A DNA stretch of 10,788 nucleotides, taken from Deltaproteobacteria bacterium (GTDB taxonomy: Bacteria > Myxococcota > Polyangia > Polyangiales > B10-G4). Under the pieces are notes generated by a model. The model did not search any database, was not told the origin of the DNA, and saw nothing but the letters and a program-made list of their open reading frames with translations. The first letter of the stretch is position 1. Each line of letters starts with the position of its first letter. The stretch is taken from contig JAFDCW010000068.1 of NCBI GenBank assembly GCA_019312705.1, positions 1 to 10,788 on the forward strand, given 5' to 3'. The translations under genes were made by a program, and so were the position numbers. Shown here piece by piece: positions 1 to 6,821 of the stretch.

Positions 1-356
<356 letters not shown>

Positions 357-387
357 TGAAGCTGGCGCGGGAGGCGGAGCGGCTGCC

Positions 388-391
388 GGAG
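388..391 (+). promoter_or_regulatory. Possible internal ribosome binding site for the HNH half
   Basis: GGAG at 388-391 sits seven bases before the ATG at 399, a good Shine-Dalgarno spacing. It could allow the downstream half of the broken gene to be translated separately. It also lies inside the coding sequence of the upstream half (Pro-Glu-Ile), so it may be chance. Confidence 0.3.
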
Positions 392-398
392 ATCGGCG

Positions 399-1154
399 AT
401 GCGGGGGGCGTGGCTCGAGCGGGCGTCGCGGCGGACATACAAGCATCTGCGCGAGGAGGTCGAGTTGGTGGAGACGCGGCGGCGGCTCGAGGGCGGGGCG
501 CGGGCAAGCGCGGCGTTGCCGCCGGGCGACGAGGAGGTCGCGGCGTTCTTCGAGCTCGAGACGACGATGCTGAGCGGGGAGATGGTGAAGAAGGCGCTTA
601 CGGACAAAGGGGTCCGGATGTGTCACCAGTTTCCAGAGACTGCGGGGGCGGCGGGGCGGCGAGAGGTTTCGTTTCGGGTTCCCGAGGACGTCTTCGTGCA
701 GTTCCGCATGGCCGAGGTGGCGTTTGCGGGCTCGGAGCTGCCTGGGGAGTTTCTGTCGTTCATCTGCCGAACGTTTTGGTGGGTGTGGGGGCCGACCTTG
801 GGCAAGAGCGACAAGTGGGAGGAGATCTATCGTCGTGATGGGTACCGCTGCGCGTGCCCGGTGTGCAGGCGCCGGGATGTGACGCTGCATCATGTGAAGT
901 ACCGTTCGGCCGGGGGCGGCGACGAGGGGGGCAATGTGCTGAGCGTTTGCGCTTGGTGTCACCTCGAGGGCGAGCACGGAGGGCGGCTGAAGGTGCGGCC
1001 GTCTGCCGACAAGGCCCGGTGGGAGTTGGGGCGACAGTCGGCAAGAAGGCGCAGGGCGACGTCAGTCGACGGGAGCTGGATTGTCGACGAGGGGCAAGCG
1101 CCGGTGATGGTGGTCGAGGGTCGGGAGCGGCTAACCGCTTCCCAACAGGCATAG
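399..1154 (+). CDS. HNH endonuclease, C-terminal half (251 aa)
   Basis: This frame encodes the nuclease half of the broken gene. Residues 1-25 are the end of the helical region (AWLERASRRTYKHLREEVEL). Residues about 60-135 form a middle domain with SFRVPEDVFVQFRMAEVAF. The HNH domain is at about 145-200: the first zinc-knuckle pair CPVC (153-156), the His-His pair (164-165) in LHHVKYRSAGG, the Asn of GGNVLSVC, and the second knuckle CAWCH. All residues expected of a Cys4 HNH nuclease are present, so the catalytic domain looks intact. Proteins of this class nick or cut DNA through one metal ion; the target here is unknown. The ATG at 399 has GGAG seven bases upstream, so separate translation is possible, but the natural N-terminus is the disrupted region before it. 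The last 50 residues are basic and low in complexity. Confidence 0.75.
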   Translation: MRGAWLERASRRTYKHLREEVELVETRRRLEGGARASAALPPGDEEVAAFFELETTMLSGEMVKKALTDKGVRMCHQFPETAGAAGRREVSFRVPEDVFVQFRMAEVAFAGSELPGEFLSFICRTFWWVWGPTLGKSDKWEEIYRRDGYRCACPVCRRRDVTLHHVKYRSAGGGDEGGNVLSVCAWCHLEGEHGGRLKVRPSADKARWELGRQSARRRRATSVDGSWIVDEGQAPVMVVEGRERLTASQQA

Positions 1155-1352
1155 GGCACAAGACCCAGCCGACAGGCCATCGAGTCGTCCTTCGCGCATG
1201 CGCCGGACCCGGGTCTCCGATGGGGGGAGCAGGTCCCCGTGCGGTCCGCTCTCATCGAGGTCCCCTGAAATCAACCGAAGTGCGGCCCGTGCTCGCGCGG
1301 TTGCCATCCGGAGGTCGGCGTCGTCCCGTGCTGACTGACCCGCGTCTTGGAT

Positions 1353-1387
1353 GGCCGGGGGCTTCTGCTCCCCCGGGCCGCGGCCCG
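1353..1387. repeat. GC-rich inverted repeat
   Basis: CCGGGGG (1355-1361) pairs with CCCCCGG (1370-1376) around an eight-base loop, extended by GG/CC with one bulge. The right arm overlaps a perfect 14-base palindrome, CGGGCCGCGGCCCG (1374-1387), so two alternative hairpins compete. No T-run follows, so it is not a classical terminator; it lies about 200 bases after the HNH stop. Function unknown. Confidence 0.4.
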
Positions 1388-1507
1388 TTCTGCGCGAGCA
1401 GGCAACCGGTCCCGATGACCGCATCTTCGGCGAGGATCTGCACCGCAGCGTGTGCTGCCTGTAGCCTCGACTCCCCCGACACCCATCGCCAACCTCTGCG
1501 CCCGGTT

Positions 1508-1531
1508 CGAGTTGATCGCCCTCAACACTCG
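1508..1531. repeat. Inverted repeat upstream of the 1601 gene
   Basis: CGAGTTGA (1508-1515) and TCAACaCTCG (1522-1531) form an 8-bp stem with one bulged A and a six-base loop, about 70 bases before the ATG at 1601. It could be a leader hairpin or an operator-like dyad. One example only, so weak evidence. Confidence 0.25.
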
Positions 1532-1600
1532 GCGGGCGCCCCCGCTGCCTGCGCGTACATGAGGACCAGAGGCGCGGCAAGCGTCGATCGCGAGGGCACT

Positions 1601-2113
1601 ATGCGAGGTCTGATGATCATCATCGTCGCCACCGGCGGATTGGTGATCGCAGGTGCCAATCCCGTCGTCGCCCAGGCCCCAGCGGCAAGCCAGGGCGCGA
1701 CGACGAGTGCGAGTGCCGAAGCACCCGAAGCTGCCCAGCCCGGTCCCGACGCTCACGCGGCCCCAGCACCTCTGGTTGCCGAGGAGGACACCGTGAATCT
1801 CTCCCCGGGCCGCGGATCCCTCATTGCGGGCGTGGTGATGCTGAGCGTGGGAACGACCGGCCTCATCGTCGCAGGTCTCTTTTCTGCCATGGCAAACATG
1901 TGGGGGACCGCGAACCCCGACTACTCCGGAGCCAATATCGCATTGGCGATCAGCATACCGACCGCCGTGGCCGGCATCGTCCTGCTCATCGTGGGCGCGA
2001 GCCTCAACGAACACGCTCGCGACGACGCCGAAAACCGAGCGGTTCTCCTGCCCATGGTCACCACCTCCGCCGACGGCGAAGGGCTCGTATTGGGCGCCGT
2101 GGGCACCTTCTGA
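1601..2113 (+). CDS. Small secreted/membrane protein of unknown function (170 aa)
   Basis: The ATG at 1601 has GAGGG four bases upstream and begins a clear signal sequence (MRGLMIIIVATGGLVIAGAN), with a plausible cleavage after Ala-Gln-Ala near residue 26. Residues 27-65 are an Ala/Pro-rich, low-complexity linker. Two hydrophobic segments follow at about 72-95 and 112-135, separated by a short polar loop (MWGTANPDYSGAN), and a polar tail ends the protein. This signal peptide, Ala/Pro linker, helical-hairpin layout is common in small Myxococcota envelope proteins, but I do not recognise a named family. An alternative ATG at 1613 would shorten the n-region. The open frame extends far upstream, but that part is not protein-like. 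Confidence 0.75.
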   Translation: MRGLMIIIVATGGLVIAGANPVVAQAPAASQGATTSASAEAPEAAQPGPDAHAAPAPLVAEEDTVNLSPGRGSLIAGVVMLSVGTTGLIVAGLFSAMANMWGTANPDYSGANIALAISIPTAVAGIVLLIVGASLNEHARDDAENRAVLLPMVTTSADGEGLVLGAVGTF

Positions 2114-2320
2114 GTCCTGCCCACAGGCGCCCTTCGTGTTGTCCGAGCCCACCACCGTCCGCTATTGGCTCGATGACAACTTCAATCTGACACCGAACGG
2201 CTGGAGAGTCGCCGTCGTGCTGGCCTCCGATGTCGACGCGTTCACCGAATCACGCGTCGCCGTGCTGGGCGTCGCGTTGGCCTATGCTAACGTGCCGGCG
2301 TGGCGTTCAGGGACGATGCC

Positions 2321-2896
2321 GTGGCCATGCGCGAACGCATGAACGCGCTCGAGGATGAGCTGCAGGACCTGCGGGAGCTCCCTGAGCAGGTCGCCGAGCT
2401 ACGAGCGGAGCGGGAAGCGCTGGCCAAGCAGCTGGCCAAATACGAACGTCGGTCACGCGCCAAGTCGTCGAAATCGGGCGCGTCGAAGGACAGTGATCGC
2501 TTCCCCCAGGGATGGGGCGTGCCGGCGTTCATCTTCGGGTTCTATCCCTCCTTGATGGCCATGGCAGCGATCGCGGACGGCACACTCTACTTTGATGAAG
2601 GGGCTCGGGAGGCACTACTCGGGATTCAGGTCTTCGAGTGGTCGGCGACCGTCGGCTTCCTCCTCATGGGGCTCTCGCTGGTGGTGATCAGCGTTGCGCT
2701 CCTGATGGGCCGAGCTTGGGCTTTACGTGCGCAAGACTACTGGGCCGCGGGGAGCTTCAGCGTCGTCGTGAGCGTCGCGCTCGTGCACAGCGCGCTTACC
2801 GACTACGTGCCGTGGGAAATGGCGATCCATCTCATGTATCCCGCGGTGATTGCGGTTGCTTGGTTGATGCGAACGGTCGCCCAACGCACCCAGTGA
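2321..2896 (+). CDS. Coiled-coil membrane protein of unknown function (191 aa)
   Basis: Residues about 3-43 are a charged heptad-like coiled coil (ERMNALEDELQDLRELPEQ and on), followed by a basic Ser/Lys linker (44-60). Four hydrophobic segments follow, at about 66-86, 108-129, 142-160 and 167-185. The coiled coil probably lies in the cytoplasm, with the basic linker at the membrane face. I chose GTG 2321 because AGGG at 2309-2312 lies eight bases before it. ATG 2327 is a close alternative, and GTG 2300 would add seven residues but has no ribosome site. The next gene starts 65 bases downstream on the same strand. No family recognised. Confidence 0.75.
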   Translation: MAMRERMNALEDELQDLRELPEQVAELRAEREALAKQLAKYERRSRAKSSKSGASKDSDRFPQGWGVPAFIFGFYPSLMAMAAIADGTLYFDEGAREALLGIQVFEWSATVGFLLMGLSLVVISVALLMGRAWALRAQDYWAAGSFSVVVSVALVHSALTDYVPWEMAIHLMYPAVIAVAWLMRTVAQRTQ

Positions 2897-2961
2897 CCGA
2901 ACGGGGCTAGGCAATATGGACGCCCTCGCTATCGGCTCGGCGAGCGATGTAGCATCCGGGG

Positions 2962-3642
2962 ATGTCTAGGGTCACCTGCGCGAAATGCGGTCACGACAAC
3001 GAGTCAGCATCGAAGTTTTGCGGCAGCTGCGCGGAACCGCTGGTCGCGGACTCAGCCTCAGCCTCGGACTCCGCCTCGGACTCCGCCTCCCCCTCGCCGC
3101 CCCTGGTCCCGACAGGAACTGGGCAAGCACCCGCGCAGCAGAAGAGCGCTGTCATTGGGGCAATCGTGCTCGTGGCCGTGTTCACGGCAATTGTGCCGGT
3201 GATCATACTCGGGGGTAGCGGTGGTTGTAACGGGAGCACCGAGGGCGAGATCCGGTCGACGGGCGCGCCTTTCGGGGACTACACGCTTCATCCGACGAGC
3301 TGCTACTCGGGGCAGCACGAGGACTTCTTCGGGGTCTGGGTCGCGCCCGAGGCCAGCGACGACCCCTCGGGCAATAGCGGCTGGAGGGGCGGCCTGAAGC
3401 TCGTCAAGGATCACTCTGGTGCGTGGGAGGTTTACGTCGAGAGTCCGACGGAATGCCAGAGCTTCGACTGCGTCACCCGTCCGCTCGATCCGGCGCACTG
3501 CGAGAGGTACGAGGTGGACGTGCACAATACGAACACGATTGTGAACGACATCTGGGTCCGCGAGGGCTCCGCGAGCTTCGAGTGCGAGACCCCCGAAGGC
3601 GGCACCTTCGCCGCGCACCTCGTCTTCGAGGGTTGTAGCTAG
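2962..3642 (+). CDS. Zinc-ribbon, single-helix membrane protein with Cys-rich ectodomain (226 aa)
   Basis: Residues 6-23 are a short zinc ribbon (CAKC at 6-9, CGSC at 20-23), of the double-CxxC type often found at the N-terminus of bacterial membrane proteins. A Ser/Ala/Asp repeat (31-45) and a Pro-rich linker lead to one transmembrane helix at about 62-84. The rest (90-226) is a polar domain with YTLHPTSCYSGQHEDFFGVW, GGLKLVKDHSGAWEVYVESP and a C-terminal VFEGC, containing Cys 114, 165, 170, 180, 208 and 225. With no signal peptide, the ribbon should be cytoplasmic and the Cys-rich domain periplasmic. From memory, similar proteins occur repeatedly in Sandaracinaceae-type genomes; their function is unknown to me. 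The ATG at 2962 follows CCGGGG directly, so the ribosome site is poorly spaced, but the ribbon fixes the start. Confidence 0.8.
   Translation: MSRVTCAKCGHDNESASKFCGSCAEPLVADSASASDSASDSASPSPPLVPTGTGQAPAQQKSAVIGAIVLVAVFTAIVPVIILGGSGGCNGSTEGEIRSTGAPFGDYTLHPTSCYSGQHEDFFGVWVAPEASDDPSGNSGWRGGLKLVKDHSGAWEVYVESPTECQSFDCVTRPLDPAHCERYEVDVHNTNTIVNDIWVREGSASFECETPEGGTFAAHLVFEGCS
3049..3090 (+). repeat. Short tandem repeat encoding a Ser/Ala/Asp linker
   Basis: About two and a half copies of the 12-mer GCCTCGGACTCC, preceded by a degenerate copy, encode the Asp-Ser-Ala-Ser linker between the zinc ribbon and the membrane helix of the 2962 gene. The unit is a multiple of three, so copy changes would alter linker length only. 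Confidence 0.7.
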
Positions 3643-3677
3643 TCGGCCTACGGCTGGGGGGGAGGAGGCCCGACGCT

Positions 3678-4236
3678 TCAGCCCAGCGCCCGCTTCAGCG
3701 GCTTCACGTCGACGTCGCCCTCCACCGCCTCGGTCACCGCGTCGGCCAGGGCCGGCCGGGCGGCGGTTTCTGCGGCCACGCGAACCCGGGCTCGCAAGGC
3801 ATCGGACGCGGTCGCCAGGGCCAGTGCCGCACCGATGCGCTGCTCCGCGTCTGCGGTGGGGTCTTCGGCTATCCGGATGAGCACGTCGGGGGTCGCGACT
3901 TCTCTGCGGTAGCCGCCGGAGACGAGATTGCGGACGCGTTCGACCCAACCGGGCAGGTCACGCTTCGCATCGCGCAGGGCGCCTACGGGCGACGTCGGGC
4001 TGCGTTTGAGGGCTGCGGTGTGCCGACCCCTAATCTCATCGTAGAACTCTCGAACGGCTGGGACGCGAAATCGAATTGTTCGCCCGCCCCGGAGTGAGCG
4101 CCGTCAGGATCACCGGACTCAGCAACAGTACCGTGGCCAGGCCCGCCTCGATGAACTCGTCGAGGAACCGCCAGCGCCGGACGGTCTTGAAGATGCGCAG
4201 CGACACGGGAGCGAGCGTATCGCAGACTTCTGCCAT
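3678..4236 (-). pseudogene. Frameshifted gene of a conserved myxobacterial-type family
   Basis: On the - strand, ATG at 4236-4234 opens a frame starting MAEVCDTLAPVSLRIFKTVR with a hydrophobic segment (ATVLLLSPVILTAL), reading well to TPG near 4090. That frame then degrades and stops at 4036. A second frame, offset by one base and without a nearby start, is protein-like from about 4090 (GRTIRFRVPAVREFYDEIRG) to the stop at 3678. Removing one C from CCCC at 4087-4090 joins them as Thr-Pro-Gly-Gly-Arg-Thr and gives exactly 185 codons plus stop. The C-terminal part, with GYR, EDPTADAEQRIGAALALA, ARVRVAAE and a closing LKRALG, matches a C-terminal helical domain I recall from Sandaracinaceae-type membrane proteins of unknown role. 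It is either a decayed gene or a base-call error in a G/C run. Its upstream neighbour is divergent, with overlapping start codons. Confidence 0.65.
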
Positions 4237-4834
4237 GGGTTGGCTTCGCATCGCGCTATTCCTCGCGGGCCTGGTGGTCTTCATCCACTGGGCGGGTGGA
4301 AAGCGAAGCGCTCGGATCACGTTCGGGACGTTTTGGTTTCTCTTGAGTCGCCCCGCCATCGTGGTCGTGAGTCTCATCGGCATCGCCGGGATGGCGGCGT
4401 TGTTATGGAACGGCGCCGTCGAGAATGGGAAAGACCCTCTGGCCTCGCCGGAGCTGTTCATCGGCATCTCCCTCATCTCCGGGGTCGGTTTCGCCGCGCT
4501 CGTCGTGCCGCCCTTCTGGTTCCTCTTGTGTATGCGTCGAGCGAAGCCTGAACTCGTCCTCGCAGAGGGGGAGGCCGTCATCGAGAAGTGGCCGATGAAC
4601 CACTTCCTCGGCCTCGAGTCCCGGGGCGGTCACGGCTACTTGACGGATCGCGCCATCCACTTCGTTCCCAACCGCTTCGTTGTGCAAGATGGTCCTTGGT
4701 CCCTTGCCCTCGAAGCTCTCGCGGCGAGCGAGGTAGAGGGCGGACGACTGCTCGTGCTCCGGGACACCACGGGCGAAGAACACTTGCTCGTTCTGCAGAA
4801 CCCCGGCGACGTCGCCGAGCGCCTTGGCTTTTGA
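4235..4834 (+). CDS. Membrane protein with PH/GRAM-like C-terminal domain (199 aa)
   Basis: The start at 4235 is set by the first hydrophobic segment, which begins at the Met (MGWLRIALFLAGLVVFIHW, residues 2-19). Two more membrane segments lie at about 34-58 and 73-99. Residues about 106-197 look like a compact beta domain: a region like GEAVIEKWPMNHFLGLESRG, then GYLTDRAIHFVPNRFVV, and paired strands in GGRLLVLRDTTGEEHLLVLQ before a short helix. The pattern of a turn, 'LTDRAIHFVPNR' and a later helix is typical of bacterial GRAM/PH-like domains, which bind lipid or act as protein scaffolds at membranes; I infer this from pattern only. No good Shine-Dalgarno precedes the ATG. The frame stays open upstream to 4076, but that part overlaps the - strand gene and is not protein-like. 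The downstream neighbour is convergent. Confidence 0.75.
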   Translation: MGWLRIALFLAGLVVFIHWAGGKRSARITFGTFWFLLSRPAIVVVSLIGIAGMAALLWNGAVENGKDPLASPELFIGISLISGVGFAALVVPPFWFLLCMRRAKPELVLAEGEAVIEKWPMNHFLGLESRGGHGYLTDRAIHFVPNRFVVQDGPWSLALEALAASEVEGGRLLVLRDTTGEEHLLVLQNPGDVAERLGF

Positions 4835-4837
4835 GGA

Positions 4838-4861
4838 GCGCTGGGCGATATCGCAGGGCGC
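4838..4861. repeat. Imperfect dyad between convergent genes
   Basis: A perfect palindrome GCGATATCGC (4845-4854) is flanked by GCGC on both sides with two mismatches between. It lies in the 55-base gap between the ends of two convergent genes, where a shared terminator would be expected, but there is no T-run on either strand. Confidence 0.25.
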
Positions 4862-4889
4862 CGGGGGCGGGGACCTGAGTCGTCCGTTG

Positions 4890-5603
4890 TCAGCGCGCTG
4901 TCGCCCCGTCGGCGGCCGAGGTGCTTGTGGGGGACGGCGGGACGGCTTCGAGGGTCTGGCCATTCCAGCGATTCGTCTCGACGCCGTCGACGACGAGGAT
5001 CTCCAAGATGACGCTGCGCTCGGCCGCGGCGTTGAAGGTCTCGCCGGCGGTGATGGGGGCCGCCTGTCCCGCGCCGAGGGCTCGGAGCCTCAACGGGTTC
5101 ACGCCGCGGTCGACGAGGTCTTGGCATACCGCGCGGGCCCGTGCGAGGGACAGGCCTTGGGGGTCTCGTTCTCGGGGGCCGGCTCTGCCCAGGCACGCGA
5201 TGCGTTCGATTTGGGGGTTGCCCTCGAGAGTCGCCACGACGGCATCGAGGATCGGCGCCGCGGAGTCCGGCAACTCGGAGGAGTTGGGTTGAAAGCGCAC
5301 ATCCGAGGGGGCGTAGTTGCACAGGCCGTCGTCGACGATCACCTGTCCCTGGTCGGGACAGCCGTCCGCGTCGTCGATGCCGTTGTAGTTCTCGGCCTCG
5401 TTCGGGCAGCTGTCGTCGTCGTCGAGGATGCGGTCGTCGTCGGCGTCCAAATCCGGCGGCGGGGCGAGCGACGGGGCGAGCGGTGGCTCCGGGAGCGGGT
5501 TTGGGGCGTGTCTCGAGGGCTCAGGGCCCTCGCTGGTCCCGGGGGTCCCAGCGCAGGCCGAGAGCGCCAAGACCAGGAGCGACCACCAAGGCGTACGACG
5601 CAT
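4890..5603 (-). CDS. OmpA-family lipoprotein with acidic calcium-type repeats (237 aa)
   Basis: A lipoprotein signal (MRRTPWWSLLVLALSACAG) puts the lipidated Cys at residue 17. A Pro-rich spacer (28-50) follows. Residues 51-84 are thrombospondin-type-3-like acidic repeats (DLDADDDRILDDDDSCP, then NGIDDADGCPD), expected to bind calcium. Residues about 102-203 are an OmpA-like domain: VRFQPNSSELPDSAAPIL, then LSLARARAVCQDLVDRGVNP, LRALGAGQ and the last strand AERSVILEI. This fold normally ties the outer membrane to peptidoglycan. Here the usual GHTD segment reads CLGRAGPRERD, so the conserved Asp that binds diaminopimelate is not in its usual place, while the late Arg (196) remains. Five Cys outside the lipobox suggest disulfides. 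The 35-residue tail is low in complexity. No strong ribosome site is seen upstream. Confidence 0.9.
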   Translation of the reverse strand: MRRTPWWSLLVLALSACAGTPGTSEGPEPSRHAPNPLPEPPLAPSLAPPPDLDADDDRILDDDDSCPNEAENYNGIDDADGCPDQGQVIVDDGLCNYAPSDVRFQPNSSELPDSAAPILDAVVATLEGNPQIERIACLGRAGPRERDPQGLSLARARAVCQDLVDRGVNPLRLRALGAGQAAPITAGETFNAAAERSVILEILVVDGVETNRWNGQTLEAVPPSPTSTSAADGATAR

Positions 5604-5743
5604 CGCCAGATGGTACGCGCCGCTTCAGTGCCTTGCTGTACTGATCCCGTCGCGCCGAGGGCCTCTGGCAAGCCCGGGGCACGCTGGCGGGCTAACCAAC
5701 AACCCTATTCCCGCAACCCACCCTCCTTCGCTACCCTCCCTCC
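5604..5743. promoter_or_regulatory. Divergent intergenic region
   Basis: These 140 bases separate the - strand OmpA lipoprotein gene from the + strand lipoprotein gene, so they should carry both promoters. The 40 bases before ATG 5744 are C-rich (CTACCCTCCCTCC) and have no Shine-Dalgarno, so that gene seems to start without one. I could not assign -35/-10 boxes. Confidence 0.35.
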
Positions 5744-6736
5744 ATGACCCGCGGACGATTCCCAATCAGAGAGCGCCTCGCGCTCGCCTTGGCCATGGCT
5801 GCGGTGCTGTCCGCGTGCCCGCCCGCGCAACAGGGGCCCCCGCCCGCGCGGCCGCTCGCGCCGCCGCCGACCCCCGCAGCCCCGCCGCCGTCGTTTCCTG
5901 AGCGCGCCGACGAAGGCGAGGTCTCACTGCTTCCGGGCTTCGCGCCTACCCCCTACGTCGTCGTGGGCGAGACGACGGCTTCGAGGTTGGCGACGGAGTT
6001 CAACGCGCCTTGCCCCGTTTACATCGCCGGCGCCCCCGAGTACTTCCTCGACGCGCCTCAGGGCCACCGCGACCTGACCTTGCTCGTCCAGAGCGCCGCG
6101 CCGGTGGGCCTCATGGTCATGAGCCCCGACGGCAACTTCCTCTGCAGCGAGGGGGCGTCCGGCATGCTTCGCAATCAGTTCCCGCCGGGCCGTTACGCCA
6201 TCTGGGTCGGCGCGACGGCGCAGGGAGGCGACTTCTTCTACCGCCTGGGCTTCTCCGAAGATGCGACCGTCACCCCGGCGGCCTTGCCGGACACCATCAT
6301 GGGCAAGTGGGTCGCCGACGGCGAAGCCATCACGCTCTCGCCGGGCTTCGACCCCGATCCGCACGTCGTCCAGGGGACGACCCGTGGCGCGGTGTCCGCT
6401 GACGCCCTCGAGATGCGGTGCAACGGCTTTCTCCCCGACCAACCGAGCCACCTCCTCGAGCTCACCGCCGACTTCCCGCGCTTGAAGATCCTCGTCCGCC
6501 ACAACCGCGACACCGCGCTCATCGTCACCGACGCCCGGGGCCGCGTCTGGTGCGAAGACGACGTCGAGGGCCGCTTCCCCATCATCGAAGACGCCTTCCC
6601 CCGCGGCCACTACCGCATCTTCGTCGCCACCAAGAACGAAGGCGGCAGCGCCAACTACTCCCTCGGCTTCAGCGTCGCCGACGGCACGACCGTGCAGTCG
6701 TTGCCGCGCGCGCCCACACCAGCGGCAGCGCCCTAG
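5744..6736 (+). CDS. Lipoprotein with duplicated Cys-paired beta domain (330 aa)
   Basis: A lipoprotein signal with lipobox Leu-Ser-Ala-Cys puts the modified Cys at residue 25, followed by a Pro/Ala-rich spacer (27-50). Two copies of one domain follow, at about 58-170 and 193-310. Each has Gly-Glu, then LxPGF, a Val-Val strand and a Cys (90, 226). After that comes a run like LTLLVQS or LKILVRH, a 'hydrophobic, PDG or ARG, x-x-x-Cys' strand (134, 270), then 'FPxGxYxIxV' and a closing LGFS. The Cys pair is 44 residues apart in both copies, suggesting one disulfide per domain. This matches a beta-sandwich domain I recall from myxobacterial and cyanobacterial secreted proteins, similar to bacterial pre-peptidase C-terminal domains. 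It should sit on the cell surface or in the periplasm; its ligand is unknown. Third positions are strongly C-rich. Confidence 0.85.
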   Translation: MTRGRFPIRERLALALAMAAVLSACPPAQQGPPPARPLAPPPTPAAPPPSFPERADEGEVSLLPGFAPTPYVVVGETTASRLATEFNAPCPVYIAGAPEYFLDAPQGHRDLTLLVQSAAPVGLMVMSPDGNFLCSEGASGMLRNQFPPGRYAIWVGATAQGGDFFYRLGFSEDATVTPAALPDTIMGKWVADGEAITLSPGFDPDPHVVQGTTRGAVSADALEMRCNGFLPDQPSHLLELTADFPRLKILVRHNRDTALIVTDARGRVWCEDDVEGRFPIIEDAFPRGHYRIFVATKNEGGSANYSLGFSVADGTTVQSLPRAPTPAAAP

Positions 6737-6776
6737 GGTCCCCATTCCGGCCCACTTCATCCTGAGCACAACGAGT

Positions 6777-6821
6777 CTCGCCATGCTCGCCATGCTCACC
6801 ATCCTCGCCACGCTCGCCATC
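6777..6821 (+). repeat. Tandem 9-mer repeat spanning the start codon
   Basis: Five consecutive copies of the 9-mer CTCGCCATG (CTCGCCATG twice, CTCACCATC, CTCGCCACG, CTCGCCATC). The start codon at 6783 lies in copy 1 and a second in-frame ATG (6792) in copy 2; copies 2-5 encode the hydrophobic core of the signal peptide. Confidence 0.8.

Larger units (their letters stand above)
1155..1600. other. Non-coding stretch, 446 bases
   Basis: No frame on either strand gives a convincing protein. The open frames crossing it read as Arg/Pro/Gly-rich translations with no motif and no sensible start. It holds two inverted repeats, listed separately, and a 10-base palindrome GACCCGGGTC at 1206-1215. It must also contain the promoter of the gene starting at 1601, but I could not identify -35/-10 boxes with confidence. 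Confidence 0.6.

Noticed and set aside
854..1600. Long open frame upstream of the 1601 gene in the same frame
   Set aside because: The first part is an alternative frame of the HNH gene and the rest is Arg/Pro/Gly-rich without motifs; the signal peptide at 1601 marks the real start.
1271..2155. 294-codon - strand frame
   Set aside because: It is the antisense shadow of the 1601 gene: Gly/His/Arg-rich, with no signal, motif or sensible start.
2136..2342. 68-codon + strand frame between two genes, starting at GTG
   Set aside because: It has no ribosome site, overlaps the start of the coiled-coil gene, ends in a Trp/Pro/Cys-rich tail and shows no motif. It is probably chance in GC-rich DNA.
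4076..4234. Upstream extension of the PH-like membrane protein gene
   Set aside because: The translation is polar and patternless and overlaps the - strand gene, whose antisense it is; the first membrane helix begins at Met 4235.
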